Origin: JAAEPI01 sp964352625
GTDB lineage: Bacteria > Bacteroidota > Bacteroidia > Cytophagales > Cyclobacteriaceae
Reading direction: 5' to 3'
Assembly: GCA_964352625.1 (NCBI GenBank)
Contig: CAYGSD010000002.1
Span: forward strand, 1-64,000
Length of the DNA: 64,000 nt
Part shown: one piece after another, positions 24,792 through 32,840 of the stretch
Position numbering within the stretch: the first letter of the stretch is position 1
Layout of the letters: each line of letters starts with the position of its first letter
Position numbers and translations under genes: made by a program
The notes under the pieces: generated by a model
Told to the model about the DNA's origin: nothing
The model's input: the letters and a program-made list of their open reading frames with translations, nothing else
Database searches by the model: none

Positions 24792-25282
24792 TAGTCTTTA
24801 GGGATAAATGAAGTGCCGTCTTCGAATTCAAATGTGCTACTATGTATATTCTTTTCCGTCATCTCCACAAGATCCTTATTCATGTTAAAAATTAAATCCC
24901 CCGATCTAAGATCGAAAATTGAACAAAGTCTGGGTTCACTGGCATAAGGCCATCCAAATAGGACGAGATAATTCACTCCTTTAAATCTGGCAACTGAGGA
25001 ATTGTTTTTGTGTCTTATCCATCCATCAAGGTTGGTGCATACACTTGAAAAATTTTCTCCGACCAATTCAATTTTATGCGCGTCTCCAGGGTCCGGCCAA
25101 TCCTTGATGGTTGATAAAGTCACTTCTACTTTCGTCTTGTCGGCAAGTGTTACAGAATGGGATTCCACGTGAACCCAATCGGTGTACTCATCATACATTG
25201 GGTTCAAAGGCGCGATATTCCGGTTTTGACCGATTAAATGAAGGGATAATGAGACTAGTAAGAATGAAATTAGAGATTTCAC
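24791..25282 (-). CDS. Exported protein of unknown function
   Basis: A 163-residue protein with a signal peptide (MKSLISFLLVSLSLHLIGQ). The mature part is strand-rich with a single WI-R-KNNSSVARFKG segment and no motif I know. It starts 2 bases after the rlmD stop, and its stop shares a base with the next start, so it belongs to the rlmD-sulfotransferase transcription unit. Nothing in the sequence points to an activity. Confidence 0.65.
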   Translation of the reverse strand: MKSLISFLLVSLSLHLIGQNRNIAPLNPMYDEYTDWVHVESHSVTLADKTKVEVTLSTIKDWPDPGDAHKIELVGENFSSVCTNLDGWIRHKNNSSVARFKGVNYLVLFGWPYASEPRLCSIFDLRSGDLIFNMNKDLVEMTEKNIHSSTFEFEDGTSFIPKD

Positions 25283-25284
25283 TT

Positions 25285-26682
25285 TCAGGAATTTCTTTTC
25301 AGCAAAATTACATTTTCCACATGTTGCGTATGAGGAAACATGTCCACCGGTTGAATTTCTTCAACGGTGAAGGCCTCAGAAAGGAGTTCTATATCTCTCG
25401 CCTGAGTGGCGGGATTGCAGCTCACATAGACAATTCTTTTTGGCCTGATGCGCACCAACGTTTCTACTACATCCTCGTGCATGCCTGCTCGTGGAGGATC
25501 GGTGATGATTACGTCAGGTTGACCGTGCTTCTTTACAAAAGCATCATTGAGGACGTCTTTCATGTCTCCAGCGAAGAAGACGGTGTTGGTGATGCCGTTG
25601 ATTTCGGAATTAACTTTTGCATCTTCGATTGCTTCAGGGACATATTCTACACCAACTACTTTTTTCGCTTTTCCAGCCACATAGTTGGCAATTGTACCCG
25701 TGCCCGTGTAGAGGTCATAGACTACTTCTTCTCCAGTAAGCTGAGCCATTTCCGCTGCTACTTCGTACAACCGCTCAGCTTGCTTAGAGTTGGTCTGATA
25801 AAACGATTTGGGCCCAATACGGAAAGTCAAAGCGCCCATTTTCTCTTGGATGTAAGGAGTTCCGCTCACGCAAACTACTTCCTGATCGAAGATGGTTTCG
25901 TTCTTCTTTTCGTTGATGATGTAGTTCAATGAAGTGATCTCAGGAAATTCATTTTTCAAGAATTCCATGATGCCGTCTATCGCTTTTTGATCAGGCTCAA
26001 AGACCTGAAGCATGACCATTGTTTCACCTGTGGAAGTTGTACGGATGATCAGATTTCTCAGAAAACCATGTTGCTCGCGGATGTCGAAAAAAGTGAGATT
26101 GTTTTTTAGTGCATATTCCCTAACAGCATTTCGGATGCTGTTCGACGGTTCGGCTTGGTGGTAGCAGTTTTTGATGTCCAGAACTTTATCGAACATTCGA
26201 GGAATGTGGAATCCAAGTCCGTTTCTGTTCAGGTCTTTTTCCGAGCCAATTTCTTCCTTGGTCAGCCAGCGCTTGTTAGAAAAGGTGTACTCAAGTTTGT
26301 TTCGATAGTACTGGGTGTCGGCGGATCCTATAATAGGCTTGATCTTTGGCAGATCCATTCCACTAATCTTTGAGAGGTTTTCCTCCACATGGTCTTGCTT
26401 GAATTTGAGTTGACCTTCGTACGAAAGATGCTGCCACTTACAGCCACCACAGGTCCCAAAGTGTTCGCAGAAAGGTTCACTCCGGTGCTCTGATGCTTTG
26501 AGCAGATGAGTGATTTTGCCTTCAAGGAAGCGTCTACGCTTGTAAGTGATTTCGACTTCCGCCACGTCACCAGGCACACCTTCTTTCACAAAAACGACGA
26601 TACCTTCATGTCTCCCTACGCTTTTCCCATCCGCCGAAATGCCTGTGATTTCTAACGACGCTATGATGTCTCCTTTATTCAT
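25285..26682 (-). CDS. rlmD: 23S rRNA (uracil-C5)-methyltransferase RlmD
   Basis: A 465-residue TRAM/methyltransferase protein of the RlmD family. An N-terminal TRAM domain is followed by the iron-sulfur cysteines CEHFGTCGGC, with a fourth in KNCYHQ. The SAM-binding motif is VVYDLYTGTGTIANYVA, then ITDPPRAGMHEDV, and the catalytic cysteine lies in IVYVSCNPATQARDI. The enzyme methylates a uracil in 23S rRNA (U1939 in E. coli). The ATG at 26682 is chosen over a TTG at 26712, because a terminator hairpin and a -7 box lie in between. Confidence 0.92.
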   Translation of the reverse strand: MNKGDIIASLEITGISADGKSVGRHEGIVVFVKEGVPGDVAEVEITYKRRRFLEGKITHLLKASEHRSEPFCEHFGTCGGCKWQHLSYEGQLKFKQDHVEENLSKISGMDLPKIKPIIGSADTQYYRNKLEYTFSNKRWLTKEEIGSEKDLNRNGLGFHIPRMFDKVLDIKNCYHQAEPSNSIRNAVREYALKNNLTFFDIREQHGFLRNLIIRTTSTGETMVMLQVFEPDQKAIDGIMEFLKNEFPEITSLNYIINEKKNETIFDQEVVCVSGTPYIQEKMGALTFRIGPKSFYQTNSKQAERLYEVAAEMAQLTGEEVVYDLYTGTGTIANYVAGKAKKVVGVEYVPEAIEDAKVNSEINGITNTVFFAGDMKDVLNDAFVKKHGQPDVIITDPPRAGMHEDVVETLVRIRPKRIVYVSCNPATQARDIELLSEAFTVEEIQPVDMFPHTQHVENVILLKRNS

Positions 26683-26688
26683 GCGGCG

Positions 26689-26696
26689 CAAAGGTA
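26689..26696 (-). promoter_or_regulatory. Predicted -7 element (TACCTTTG) before rlmD
   Basis: On the minus strand TACCTTTG matches TAnnTTTG exactly and ends 6 bases before the rlmD ATG. A TTTG lies upstream at 26713-26710, but with only 13 bases between, shorter than usual. It predicts a transcript with almost no leader. Confidence 0.45.
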
Positions 26697-26706
26697 AACG
26701 GGGCTG

Positions 26707-26738
26707 AAACAAAAAATCCCGGAACGAGTCCGGGATTT
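26707..26738 (-). terminator. Intrinsic terminator of the 26760-27179 gene
   Basis: A perfect 9-bp stem (AAATCCCGG at 26714-26722, CCGGGATTT at 26730-26738) with a 7-base loop. On the minus strand it is followed by TTTTTTG, the usual uridine tract. It lies about 20 bases after the stop of the small membrane protein gene and separates that gene from the rlmD promoter. Confidence 0.85.
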
Positions 26739-26759
26739 GAAATTCATTGAAATTTTAAA

Positions 26760-27179
26760 TTAAGCAAGCCACCCTTTTGCTTTACTGCTTTTGGCCATCA
26801 ACACTAGTAAAAGGGCTATCAATGGAATCATGACACTCATGGCGATTTCACCAGGGCCGTACACCGTAGTATTTTCTGCAACGCCTAGATTGTAGATCAT
26901 TTGAACAACAACTCCTAAAAATGAAACAACAAGAATAGGGAGAGCCAATACTTTTCTTAATAGCAAAAAGACTGAGCCAAAAGTGCCACCCCAAACAGCA
27001 AATGCAAATGCTGCGGTAGCCCAAACTGGCATGGCTTCATACATGGCTTGGTCCTCTAAAGGGAGCGAGTCTCTCATCATCGCTTGCATCAAATAGGCCA
27101 TTGCGCCCATGATATTCCAGATCAAAGCCAGAATGCTTACGATCCAGAACCAAACAGGAGGTTTAATTTTTTCGGTCAT
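26760..27179 (-). CDS. Four-helix integral membrane protein
   Basis: A 139-residue protein with four hydrophobic segments (about 8-30, 49-70, 75-95, 108-128). The opening KPPVWFWIVSILALIWNIMG recurs in a Bacteroidota family that databases sometimes label 'sugar transporter', though I know of no proof for that. It is a single-gene unit with its own terminator. No catalytic or ligand motif is visible. Confidence 0.7.
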   Translation of the reverse strand: MTEKIKPPVWFWIVSILALIWNIMGAMAYLMQAMMRDSLPLEDQAMYEAMPVWATAAFAFAVWGGTFGSVFLLLRKVLALPILVVSFLGVVVQMIYNLGVAENTTVYGPGEIAMSVMIPLIALLLVLMAKSSKAKGWLA

Positions 27180-27260
27180 AGTTTATGGGGTTAGTATGAA
27201 GTGAAAATACTGAAATCATGCGAAGAAAAATAGCCGGCTAATGTCTTTTGGGATGAGCGG

Positions 27261-28304
27261 CTAGGCCAGTCGCCTCAGAAATTTCTGTGCTTTCACAATT
27301 TCTGCCTTCTTTATGGCTGGGAAATTGGCGATGCGGAATGTATCTTCCTTCCATTGTCCATACCCCTTTCCGAAGGTGATTCCAGATTCGGCGGCATTCT
27401 CTATCAGCGTTTGAGGATCGGGGGTATTCAATGTCAAAACCGTCTTGGATCGTACTTCTTCATTCTCTACGAGGAAATTCAAATGTTGAGATTCTCCAAG
27501 AAAGGTTCGCCATTGCTCGTATCGCCTGATCACTTTCGCATGAATGTCTTCAATGGATTTCCCATCGCTCAGCGTGCGGTTGAGAAGATAAATACCAAGC
27601 ACGTTGGGGGTGTAAGGTGATTGGTTTTTATTCCAATTCTCCAAGACAAAAGGAAGGCTGTTGTATCGCTTGTCGTCTCCAATTTCCTGTGCTCTGTCGA
27701 TCGCTTTTGGAGACAAAATCATGAGGCCCAAACCAGCGGGCAATCCGAAACACTTCTGCACGGAAGCGTACCAAACGTCAGCCAATTTAAAGTCCAGAAA
27801 AACACCGGCCATGGAGGAGGTGGCATCTGCGCAGATCAATTGGTCGGTGTTGTTTCGCAAGTTTCGGAGCGTTTCCATGGAAACCTGTGTGCCGTTGGAT
27901 GTTTCGTTTTGGGTAACACAGATCACATCCGCTTTCTCGTTGATTTTGCTTGTTGGCAATTCTTCTTCTATGCTGAATCTGGTTTCGGAAGCTTCGGAGA
28001 GGTGCCCGGCTCTGGAAGCCCACTTCTCCCCAAAGGCGCCATTATAGAAATGATGCGAGTGTTTTTTGGTCAATGACTGAGCGATTATTTCCCAGCATTC
28101 TGTGGCCGAAGAGGTGAAGACAATCTGGTAATCTTCAGGAATTTGCAGGTTTCTGTGAAGGAGCTTCTTCGTTTTTTTGGCGATGGCCATGAACTCCGCG
28201 CTGCGATGATTCACGGACAAGATACCCTCGCCATACCCGTCGAGCAGGTATTCAGGAATCTTAGCATAGATTCGAGACGGTCCGGGGTAGAAATTCGCTC
28301 TCAC
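27261..28304 (-). CDS. Class V aminotransferase, SerC-like
   Basis: A 347-residue PLP enzyme related to phosphoserine aminotransferase. The N-terminus ANFYPGPSRI and LSVNHRSAEFMAI match SerC, and FTSSATECWEII holds the cofactor phosphate loop. ICADATSSMAGV carries the PLP-ring Asp, and YASVQKCFGLPAGLGLMIL holds the Schiff-base lysine (QKC). The protein is a little shorter than typical SerC. It overlaps aroQ by 4 bases. Phosphoserine is the default substrate, but other amino donors are possible. Confidence 0.8.
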   Translation of the reverse strand: MRANFYPGPSRIYAKIPEYLLDGYGEGILSVNHRSAEFMAIAKKTKKLLHRNLQIPEDYQIVFTSSATECWEIIAQSLTKKHSHHFYNGAFGEKWASRAGHLSEASETRFSIEEELPTSKINEKADVICVTQNETSNGTQVSMETLRNLRNNTDQLICADATSSMAGVFLDFKLADVWYASVQKCFGLPAGLGLMILSPKAIDRAQEIGDDKRYNSLPFVLENWNKNQSPYTPNVLGIYLLNRTLSDGKSIEDIHAKVIRRYEQWRTFLGESQHLNFLVENEEVRSKTVLTLNTPDPQTLIENAAESGITFGKGYGQWKEDTFRIANFPAIKKAEIVKAQKFLRRLA

Positions 28305-28741
28305 CTTTCTTCGATCAAAAATTCAATAGCCATCTTGTATCCATCCAGCCCCAGCCCGATGAAATGCGCAGCAGCATATGGCCCGACGTAGCTCACTTTT
28401 CTGAAATCTTCGCGACTGTGAATATTCGAGATGTGAACCTCTACGACGGGAGCTTCTATGGAAGCTACTGCGTCACCAAGGGAAACGGACGTGTGCGTCA
28501 ATCCTCCGGGATTCATCACAACCCCGCATTCAGAGAATCCAACTTCATGAAGTTTGTCAATTAATGCTCCTTCATGGTTGGATTGGAAATAGTCCAATTC
28601 ATGAGCGGGGAATTCGGCTTTCAATTCTTCGAAAAACGCCTCAAAACTTTTTGAGCCATAGATTTCCGGCTGGCGTTTTCCGAGGAGGTTGAGGTTGGGG
28701 CCGTTGAGAATGTGGATTTTCACTTCAGGTCTTTTGGCCAA
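28301..28741 (-). CDS. aroQ: 3-dehydroquinate dehydratase, type II
   Basis: A 146-residue type II dehydroquinase of the shikimate pathway. Conserved parts: ILNGPNLNLLGKRQPEIYG with the catalytic-loop Arg and the Tyr base, FFQSNHEG-type motif (YFQSNHEGALID), GVVMNPGGLTHTSVSLGDA, and VEVHISNIHSREDFR with the catalytic His. The first seven residues extend slightly beyond the usual start. It is translationally coupled to the SerC-like aminotransferase. Confidence 0.93.
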   Translation of the reverse strand: MAKRPEVKIHILNGPNLNLLGKRQPEIYGSKSFEAFFEELKAEFPAHELDYFQSNHEGALIDKLHEVGFSECGVVMNPGGLTHTSVSLGDAVASIEAPVVEVHISNIHSREDFRKVSYVGPYAAAHFIGLGLDGYKMAIEFLIEER

Positions 28742-28802
28742 AGTTAAATTGAATAGGCTGCTATCAAAGAGAAAATTATGAATCAGAATTCTTCTTTATC
28801 AA

Positions 28803-28868
28803 GCAATCTTCAAATCAACTAATTCACCAATCATCAAATTCACCAATCACCAAATCAACCAATTAACT
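28803..28868. repeat. AT-rich phrase repeat upstream of xerD
   Basis: Six or so imperfect units of the form AAATCAACYAATTCACCAATCA fill the space just before xerD. They are low in G, and similar in style to the AT-rich half of the repeats at 7563 and 36768, though not clearly homologous. The last unit leads into TAACTTAG (28866-28873), which could serve as the xerD -7 promoter element. Confidence 0.6.
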
Positions 28869-28875
28869 TAGCTCC

Positions 28876-29775
28876 GTGAGCTGGCCCACCTATACTCGTC
28901 AATTTCAAGACTACCTCAAGCTGGAGCGGTCGCTTGCGCAAAATTCCATCGATGCATACCTCAGGGACATTGCAAAACTTCAGCAGTTTTTTGAGTTAAA
29001 CCATAAGGACATCTCGCCCACAAAAGTCGTCCAGAAGGATCTACTTGATTTCATTGGGTTTATCAATGAGCTCGGCATGTCACGTTATTCTCAGGCTCGC
29101 ATCCTTTCAGGCATCAAGGCTTTTTATAAGTTCTTGCTCTATGAAGAATTGATAGTCAAAGACCCAAGCGCGCTGATCGAAACGCCTAAGCTGGGGCGCA
29201 AACTGCCAGACACACTGGATTTGCCCGACATAGAAAAAATCTTTGGAGCCATTGATTTATCCAAACCTGAAGGAACGAGAAACCGGGCGATGTTGGAGAC
29301 GCTTTATAGTTCAGGATTGCGGGTGTCTGAGTTGATTGGGTTGAAGATCAGCCACCTGCACGACGACATTGGATTTATCCGAGTGTTGGGAAAAGGGAGC
29401 AAGGAGCGGCTCGTTCCGATTGGCTCGGAGGCACTCAAACACATCAAATTGTATCGCGAGCATGTAAGAGTTCACATCAATGTGAAGAAAGGATTTGAAG
29501 ATCACCTATTTTTGAATAAGCGAGGAGCGGTGCTTTCTCGCGTGATGGTGTTCATGATTATAAAAGACCTGGCCTTGAAGACAGATTTGAAGAAAAATAT
29601 TAGTCCGCACACGTTTCGACATTCATTTGCTACGCACTTGATTGAAGGAGGGGCTGATCTTCGGGCTGTGCAGGAAATGCTGGGGCACGAATCCATCACC
29701 ACTACCGAAATTTACACCCATCTCGACAGAGATTACCTCAAGCAAGTCATCACCGAATTTCACCCAAGAAGCTAA
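28876..29775 (+). CDS. xerD: Site-specific tyrosine recombinase XerD
   Basis: A 299-residue tyrosine recombinase starting at GTG. An N-terminal SAM-like core-binding domain (about 1-90) is followed by the catalytic domain with the complete R-K-H-R-H-Y set: GLRVSELIGL (Arg), GKGSKERLVPI (Lys), PHTFRHSFATHLIEGGADL (His, Arg), LGHESITTTEIYTHL (His, Tyr). It is of standard Xer length and lies in a housekeeping context ahead of pyrD, so it is the chromosome dimer resolvase and not a mobile-element integrase. Confidence 0.9.
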   Translation: MSWPTYTRQFQDYLKLERSLAQNSIDAYLRDIAKLQQFFELNHKDISPTKVVQKDLLDFIGFINELGMSRYSQARILSGIKAFYKFLLYEELIVKDPSALIETPKLGRKLPDTLDLPDIEKIFGAIDLSKPEGTRNRAMLETLYSSGLRVSELIGLKISHLHDDIGFIRVLGKGSKERLVPIGSEALKHIKLYREHVRVHINVKKGFEDHLFLNKRGAVLSRVMVFMIIKDLALKTDLKKNISPHTFRHSFATHLIEGGADLRAVQEMLGHESITTTEIYTHLDRDYLKQVITEFHPRS

Positions 29776-30821
29776 TGTACGGACTGATCAAACCCCTATT
29801 GTTTTCCATGGAGCCAGAGAAGGCACACGCCTTCACCACGGGCATGTTCAAGTTTCTCCAGAAAATGGGTTTCAAGGGCACGTTCAGGAAGAAATACACC
29901 TACGAGCATCCCGATTTGCACACGGAATTTTTAGGTCTAAAATTTAAAAATCCCGTGGGGCTGGCAGCAGGATTTGACAAGAACGGTGCGTACATGCATG
30001 AATTCTCCACGCTTGGATTTGGGTTTATAGAAGTGGGTACGGTCACGCCAAGGGCGCAAGACGGCAACCCCGCTCCCCGACTTTTTCGCTTGCCAAAAGA
30101 CGAGGCGCTGGTAAACAGAATGGGCTTTAACAATCTCGGCGCAACGGCTGTGAAGCACAATCTCGAAAAGCGACCAAGGGACATCATCATCGGAGGGAAC
30201 ATTGGAAAGAACAAAAACACCCCGAATGACATGGCTCTTCAGGATTACCTGATTTGCTTCAAGGAAATCTACCCTCATGTGGACTATCTCGTTGTGAATG
30301 TGAGTTCACCGAACACGCCCGACCTGCGGCAATTGCAAGATCAGGAGCCGCTGGAGAAACTACTTGGCGCGATGGTGAAGGCCAATAAAATGAAGCCTTT
30401 GGCCAAGCCAATCTTACTCAAGATTGCGCCGGATATCACGGACAGTATGCTTGATGATATTCTTGAGATAGTGGAGAGAAAGGGTGTGGACGGCATTATT
30501 GCTACGAACACCACGATCTCACGCGATGGGCTGGAAACGTCGGCGAGTGAAGTGGAGAAAATTGGAAATGGAGGATTGAGTGGCAAGCCGCTGGCCGATC
30601 GGTCGAACTACATTTTGAATTACATCCGATCCAGAAACAGAGAGATTCCTCTGATCGCTGTGGGAGGTATCATGAGTCCTGCGGATGCCATTGAGAAGTT
30701 CAAGGCTGGCGCCAACCTGATCCAGATTTACACCGGGCTAATCTACAAAGGCCCTGGGTTGGTAAAGGAGATTTGCCAGGAACTGGTGAAGCAAAAGGTT
30801 TTTGAGAAGCCTAGGTATTGA
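29775..30821 (+). CDS. pyrD: Dihydroorotate dehydrogenase (quinone), class 2
   Basis: A 348-residue class 2 enzyme of pyrimidine synthesis, bound to the inner membrane by its N-terminal helices (about 1-30), which include the quinone tunnel. Core motifs: NPVGLAAGFDKNG, EVGTVTPRAQDGNPAPRLFRL, NRMGFNN, GGNIGKNKNTP, VVNVSSPNTPDLR with the catalytic Ser, TNTTISRDGL, and GGIMSPADAIEKFKAGANLIQIYTG for FMN phosphate. It overlaps the xerD stop by one base. Confidence 0.95.
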   Translation: MYGLIKPLLFSMEPEKAHAFTTGMFKFLQKMGFKGTFRKKYTYEHPDLHTEFLGLKFKNPVGLAAGFDKNGAYMHEFSTLGFGFIEVGTVTPRAQDGNPAPRLFRLPKDEALVNRMGFNNLGATAVKHNLEKRPRDIIIGGNIGKNKNTPNDMALQDYLICFKEIYPHVDYLVVNVSSPNTPDLRQLQDQEPLEKLLGAMVKANKMKPLAKPILLKIAPDITDSMLDDILEIVERKGVDGIIATNTTISRDGLETSASEVEKIGNGGLSGKPLADRSNYILNYIRSRNREIPLIAVGGIMSPADAIEKFKAGANLIQIYTGLIYKGPGLVKEICQELVKQKVFEKPRY

Positions 30822-30830
30822 GGAATTAGA

Positions 30831-31313
30831 ATGCCCTCCATTCAATTAGTTACCCACATCAAAGCTCCAATAGAAAGATGCTTTGACCTTTCACGAAGTA
30901 TCGATCTTCATAAAATTTCGACAAGCCATACTGAGGAAGAGGCCATAGATGGAATTACCTCTGGTTTGATTGGAGCGGGTGAGTTTGTCACCTGGAAGGC
31001 TCGGCACTTTGGGATATCACAGAGGTTAACAACCCGAATTACAGAGTATAAAAAACCTATCTTCTTTGTAGATGAAATGCAGAGCGGAGCGTTCAAGAGT
31101 TTCAGACATGAACATCATTTTGAATTCATTAAGGGACAAACTGAAATGAAAGATGTTTTTGATTTTGAATCTCCGTTGGGTGTTTTGGGAAGATTGGCAA
31201 ATAGTCTATTTCTCAAAACTTATATGACAAATCTCCTCTATAGGAGGAATTTGACTATCAAGGAATTTGCTGAGTCTGAAAAATGGAAAGAGGTTCTTAC
31301 TCCAACTTCCTAA
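30831..31313 (+). CDS. SRPBCC-superfamily ligand-binding protein
   Basis: A 160-residue START/SRPBCC fold protein. It begins MPSIQLVTHIKAPIERCFDLSRSIDLH, typical of this helix-grip family, with VTWKARHFG, FFVDEMQSGAFKSFRHEHHF and a long C-terminal helix (LFLKTYMTNLLYRRNLTIKEFA). Similar proteins are annotated as cell-division-inhibitor-like (SulA-type) or polyketide-cyclase-like; neither function is proven. It follows pyrD by 9 bases and overlaps the convergent cytochrome gene by 17 bases. Confidence 0.75.
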   Translation: MPSIQLVTHIKAPIERCFDLSRSIDLHKISTSHTEEEAIDGITSGLIGAGEFVTWKARHFGISQRLTTRITEYKKPIFFVDEMQSGAFKSFRHEHHFEFIKGQTEMKDVFDFESPLGVLGRLANSLFLKTYMTNLLYRRNLTIKEFAESEKWKEVLTPTS

Positions 31314-31839
31314 AAAACTCCAACACCGCTCTTGCCTGTTCCTCCGTCAGTCCTTGATTGGACATGGGCGAGCCATTGAATTCCATAAATAGGTCTTTAG
31401 CCAGTTGATCTTCCTTGAGCATCACCTCAGGATTCAGGATCATATTCATCACCCACTCTGGCGTTCTTCTTTTTAGGATGCCATTGGGTGCAGGCCCGAT
31501 AAACTTTTCCCCAATCTTGTGGCAAGTGGTGCACTTACTTTCAAAAATGCCCTGACCTTCTTTCGCTAAGACAGGATCGATATTTCCCAGCTGCACGAAC
31601 TTCACCGGCCCCACGCCTTTGTTGCTCAGCTCAATTCGCGTAGATGCTAGTCCCCCAACTCGCTCGGGGGGCTCATCCCCTTTCTTCTCAAAACTGAATG
31701 TTTTTTCCTCTTTGTGCGGCGAGCAAGCTGGTAAGGCTATCACTAATAAAAAGCATCCTAACACCCTCCTGACCTCCCTCAAGGGAGGAATTATCCCCTT
31801 GAAGGGATTATAGGGGTGTTTTCGTGAATCTATGTTCAT
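31297..31839 (-). CDS. Cytochrome c lipoprotein
   Basis: About 180 residues. A lipobox (ALPAC, near residues 34-38) marks a lipoprotein. The C-terminal half is a class I cytochrome c: the haem motif CTTCH near residue 108, and a distal Met in SPMSNQGLTEEQARAVLEFFRKL. The N-terminal 23 residues and a linker near residue 50 are encoded by two interspersed repeats. The ATG at 31839 is chosen because an upstream extension would add residues before the signal peptide without family support. The likely role is periplasmic electron transfer. Confidence 0.82.
   Translation of the reverse strand: MNIDSRKHPYNPFKGIIPPLREVRRVLGCFLLVIALPACSPHKEEKTFSFEKKGDEPPERVGGLASTRIELSNKGVGPVKFVQLGNIDPVLAKEGQGIFESKCTTCHKIGEKFIGPAPNGILKRRTPEWVMNMILNPEVMLKEDQLAKDLFMEFNGSPMSNQGLTEEQARAVLEFFRKLE
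31646..31672. repeat. Short hairpin repeat inside the cytochrome gene
   Basis: CCCCC (31652-31656) and GGGGG (31666-31670) flank AACTCGCTC. Read on the minus strand it encodes PPERVGGLAS in the linker between lipobox and haem domain. The phrase CCCCGAGCGAGTTGGGGG is familiar from dispersed repeats in Bacteroidota. Confidence 0.6.
31761..31819. repeat. Palindromic repeat encoding the cytochrome signal-peptide N-region
   Basis: The outer arms ACACCC/GGGTGT (31761-31766, 31814-31819) enclose two hairpins: CCTCCCT/AGGGAGG (31773-31788) and ATCCC/GGGAT. On the minus strand it reads NPFKGIIPPLREVRRV in frame with the lipoprotein, giving the positive residues just before the hydrophobic core. Repeats of this wording occur between genes in many Bacteroidota. 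Confidence 0.75.
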
Positions 31840-31921
31840 CTTTTCGAAATTAGGAATAAGTGCCTTTAAATGATAATTTGCTTGAAGTAAGAATCTAAAC
31901 CTAGCACAAAACACCCCGAAC

Positions 31922-32030
31922 CTGTCTTTTCGACGAAGGAGAAATCTTCTTAAAACGGAGAATCACTTTGTCTGACATGATTACACCGTTCAACAGGAGG
32001 AGATATCTCCATTTCATTGCGATATGACAG
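31922..32030. repeat. Degenerate inverted-repeat element between cytochrome and DUF1080 genes
   Basis: CTGTCTTTTCGACGAAGGAG (31922-31941) and the complement of TCATTGCGATATGACAG (32014-32030) form imperfect outer arms, and a perfect 12-bp palindrome GGAGATATCTCC lies at 31999-32010. It resembles the TTTCGACGAAGGAGAAATCT repeat family of Bacteroidota. The 250-base gap here holds no convincing gene. Confidence 0.5.
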
Positions 32031-32093
32031 TTTTGGCGTGTTTTTTTGAATTGAAAAGAGTTCTTAAATGAACTTATATTGAACTACCTAACT

Positions 32094-32783
32094 ATGAAAA
32101 AATTTCTGATTGCATCACTTGGTCTGTTTTTGTTAGGGTGTCAAAGCGAAAATGACGACTGGACTGACCTTTTCAATGGAGACGATCTAGACGGTTGGCA
32201 TACCTACTTGGCAGGAGATAATTACAATGGCTGGTACGTGCAGGATGGTGTCCTGGCTTTTGATCCTGAATCGAGGACGGAGGCTCGTAGTTCCAACCTG
32301 ATGACGGACGAAAAATACACCGACTTTGAGTTATCCATTGAGTGGATGATTTCTGAAAACGGAAACTCCGGAATTTTCTGGGGAGTGGTGGAGGACGAGG
32401 ATTATGAGCATCCGTACCTCACAGGGCCGGAAATTCAGATTTTGGATGATGGCTGGGAAGAGTACATTCAGGAGCGAGGCGATATCAACAGAGCAGGCTC
32501 GCTTTATAATTTGATGGCACCATCAAAGATCGTCAGCAAAGGAGCAGGGGAGTGGAATCATTATTTGCTCCATATTGACCAAACAAACAACGAGGGGTGG
32601 TTGAAATATAATGACGTGGAGATTCTTCAATTTCCGGTGAATGGCCCGGAATGGGAAGCCATGATTGCTGAATCACCACTGGCAGCATGGGAAGGGTTTG
32701 GAAAAGCAAAGACCGGGCATATTTGCTTGCAAGAACATGGAAGTGAGGTGGCTTTTAGGAATATTAAGATTCGGGAGCTTTAA
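32094..32783 (+). CDS. DUF1080 (3-keto-disaccharide hydrolase-like) lipoprotein
   Basis: A 229-residue protein with signal peptide and lipobox LLGC at about residues 11-14. The single DUF1080 domain is concanavalin-like and starts WTDLFNGDDLDGWHTYLAG. It has FELSIEWMISENGNSGIFWGV, the ligand stretch GPEIQILDDGW and a C-terminal GHICLQEHGSEVAFRNIKIREL, all standard for the family. Members bind or cleave glycosides, including 3-keto-glucosides. The ATG at 32094 starts the signal peptide; a TTG five codons earlier is rejected. Confidence 0.88.
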   Translation: MKKFLIASLGLFLLGCQSENDDWTDLFNGDDLDGWHTYLAGDNYNGWYVQDGVLAFDPESRTEARSSNLMTDEKYTDFELSIEWMISENGNSGIFWGVVEDEDYEHPYLTGPEIQILDDGWEEYIQERGDINRAGSLYNLMAPSKIVSKGAGEWNHYLLHIDQTNNEGWLKYNDVEILQFPVNGPEWEAMIAESPLAAWEGFGKAKTGHICLQEHGSEVAFRNIKIREL

Positions 32784-32822
32784 TCATTCTGTCTTGACCC
32801 TGATATTAATTGGCTGACTCCT

Positions 32823-32830
32823 TACTTTTG
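32823..32830 (+). promoter_or_regulatory. Predicted -7 element (TACTTTTG) before ftsK
   Basis: An exact TAnnTTTG match 10 bases before the ftsK ATG. The only TTG near -33 (32794) is spaced about 26 bases away, so the -33 part is weak. Confidence 0.4.
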
Positions 32831-32840
32831 CCGACAGTTC

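Noticed and set aside
25111..25932. A 273-residue forward open frame
   Set aside because: It is entirely antisense to rlmD and the exported-protein gene, both of which are supported by clear family motifs or a signal peptide; the frame reflects their codon pattern.
27621..28076. Long forward open frames opposite the SerC-like aminotransferase
   Set aside because: The minus-strand enzyme has intact PLP motifs along its whole length; the opposite frames carry none.
28876..29775. Tyrosine recombinase as the integrase of a mobile element
   Set aside because: Length, motifs and housekeeping context (overlap with pyrD, ftsK nearby) fit XerD; there are no attachment repeats around it.
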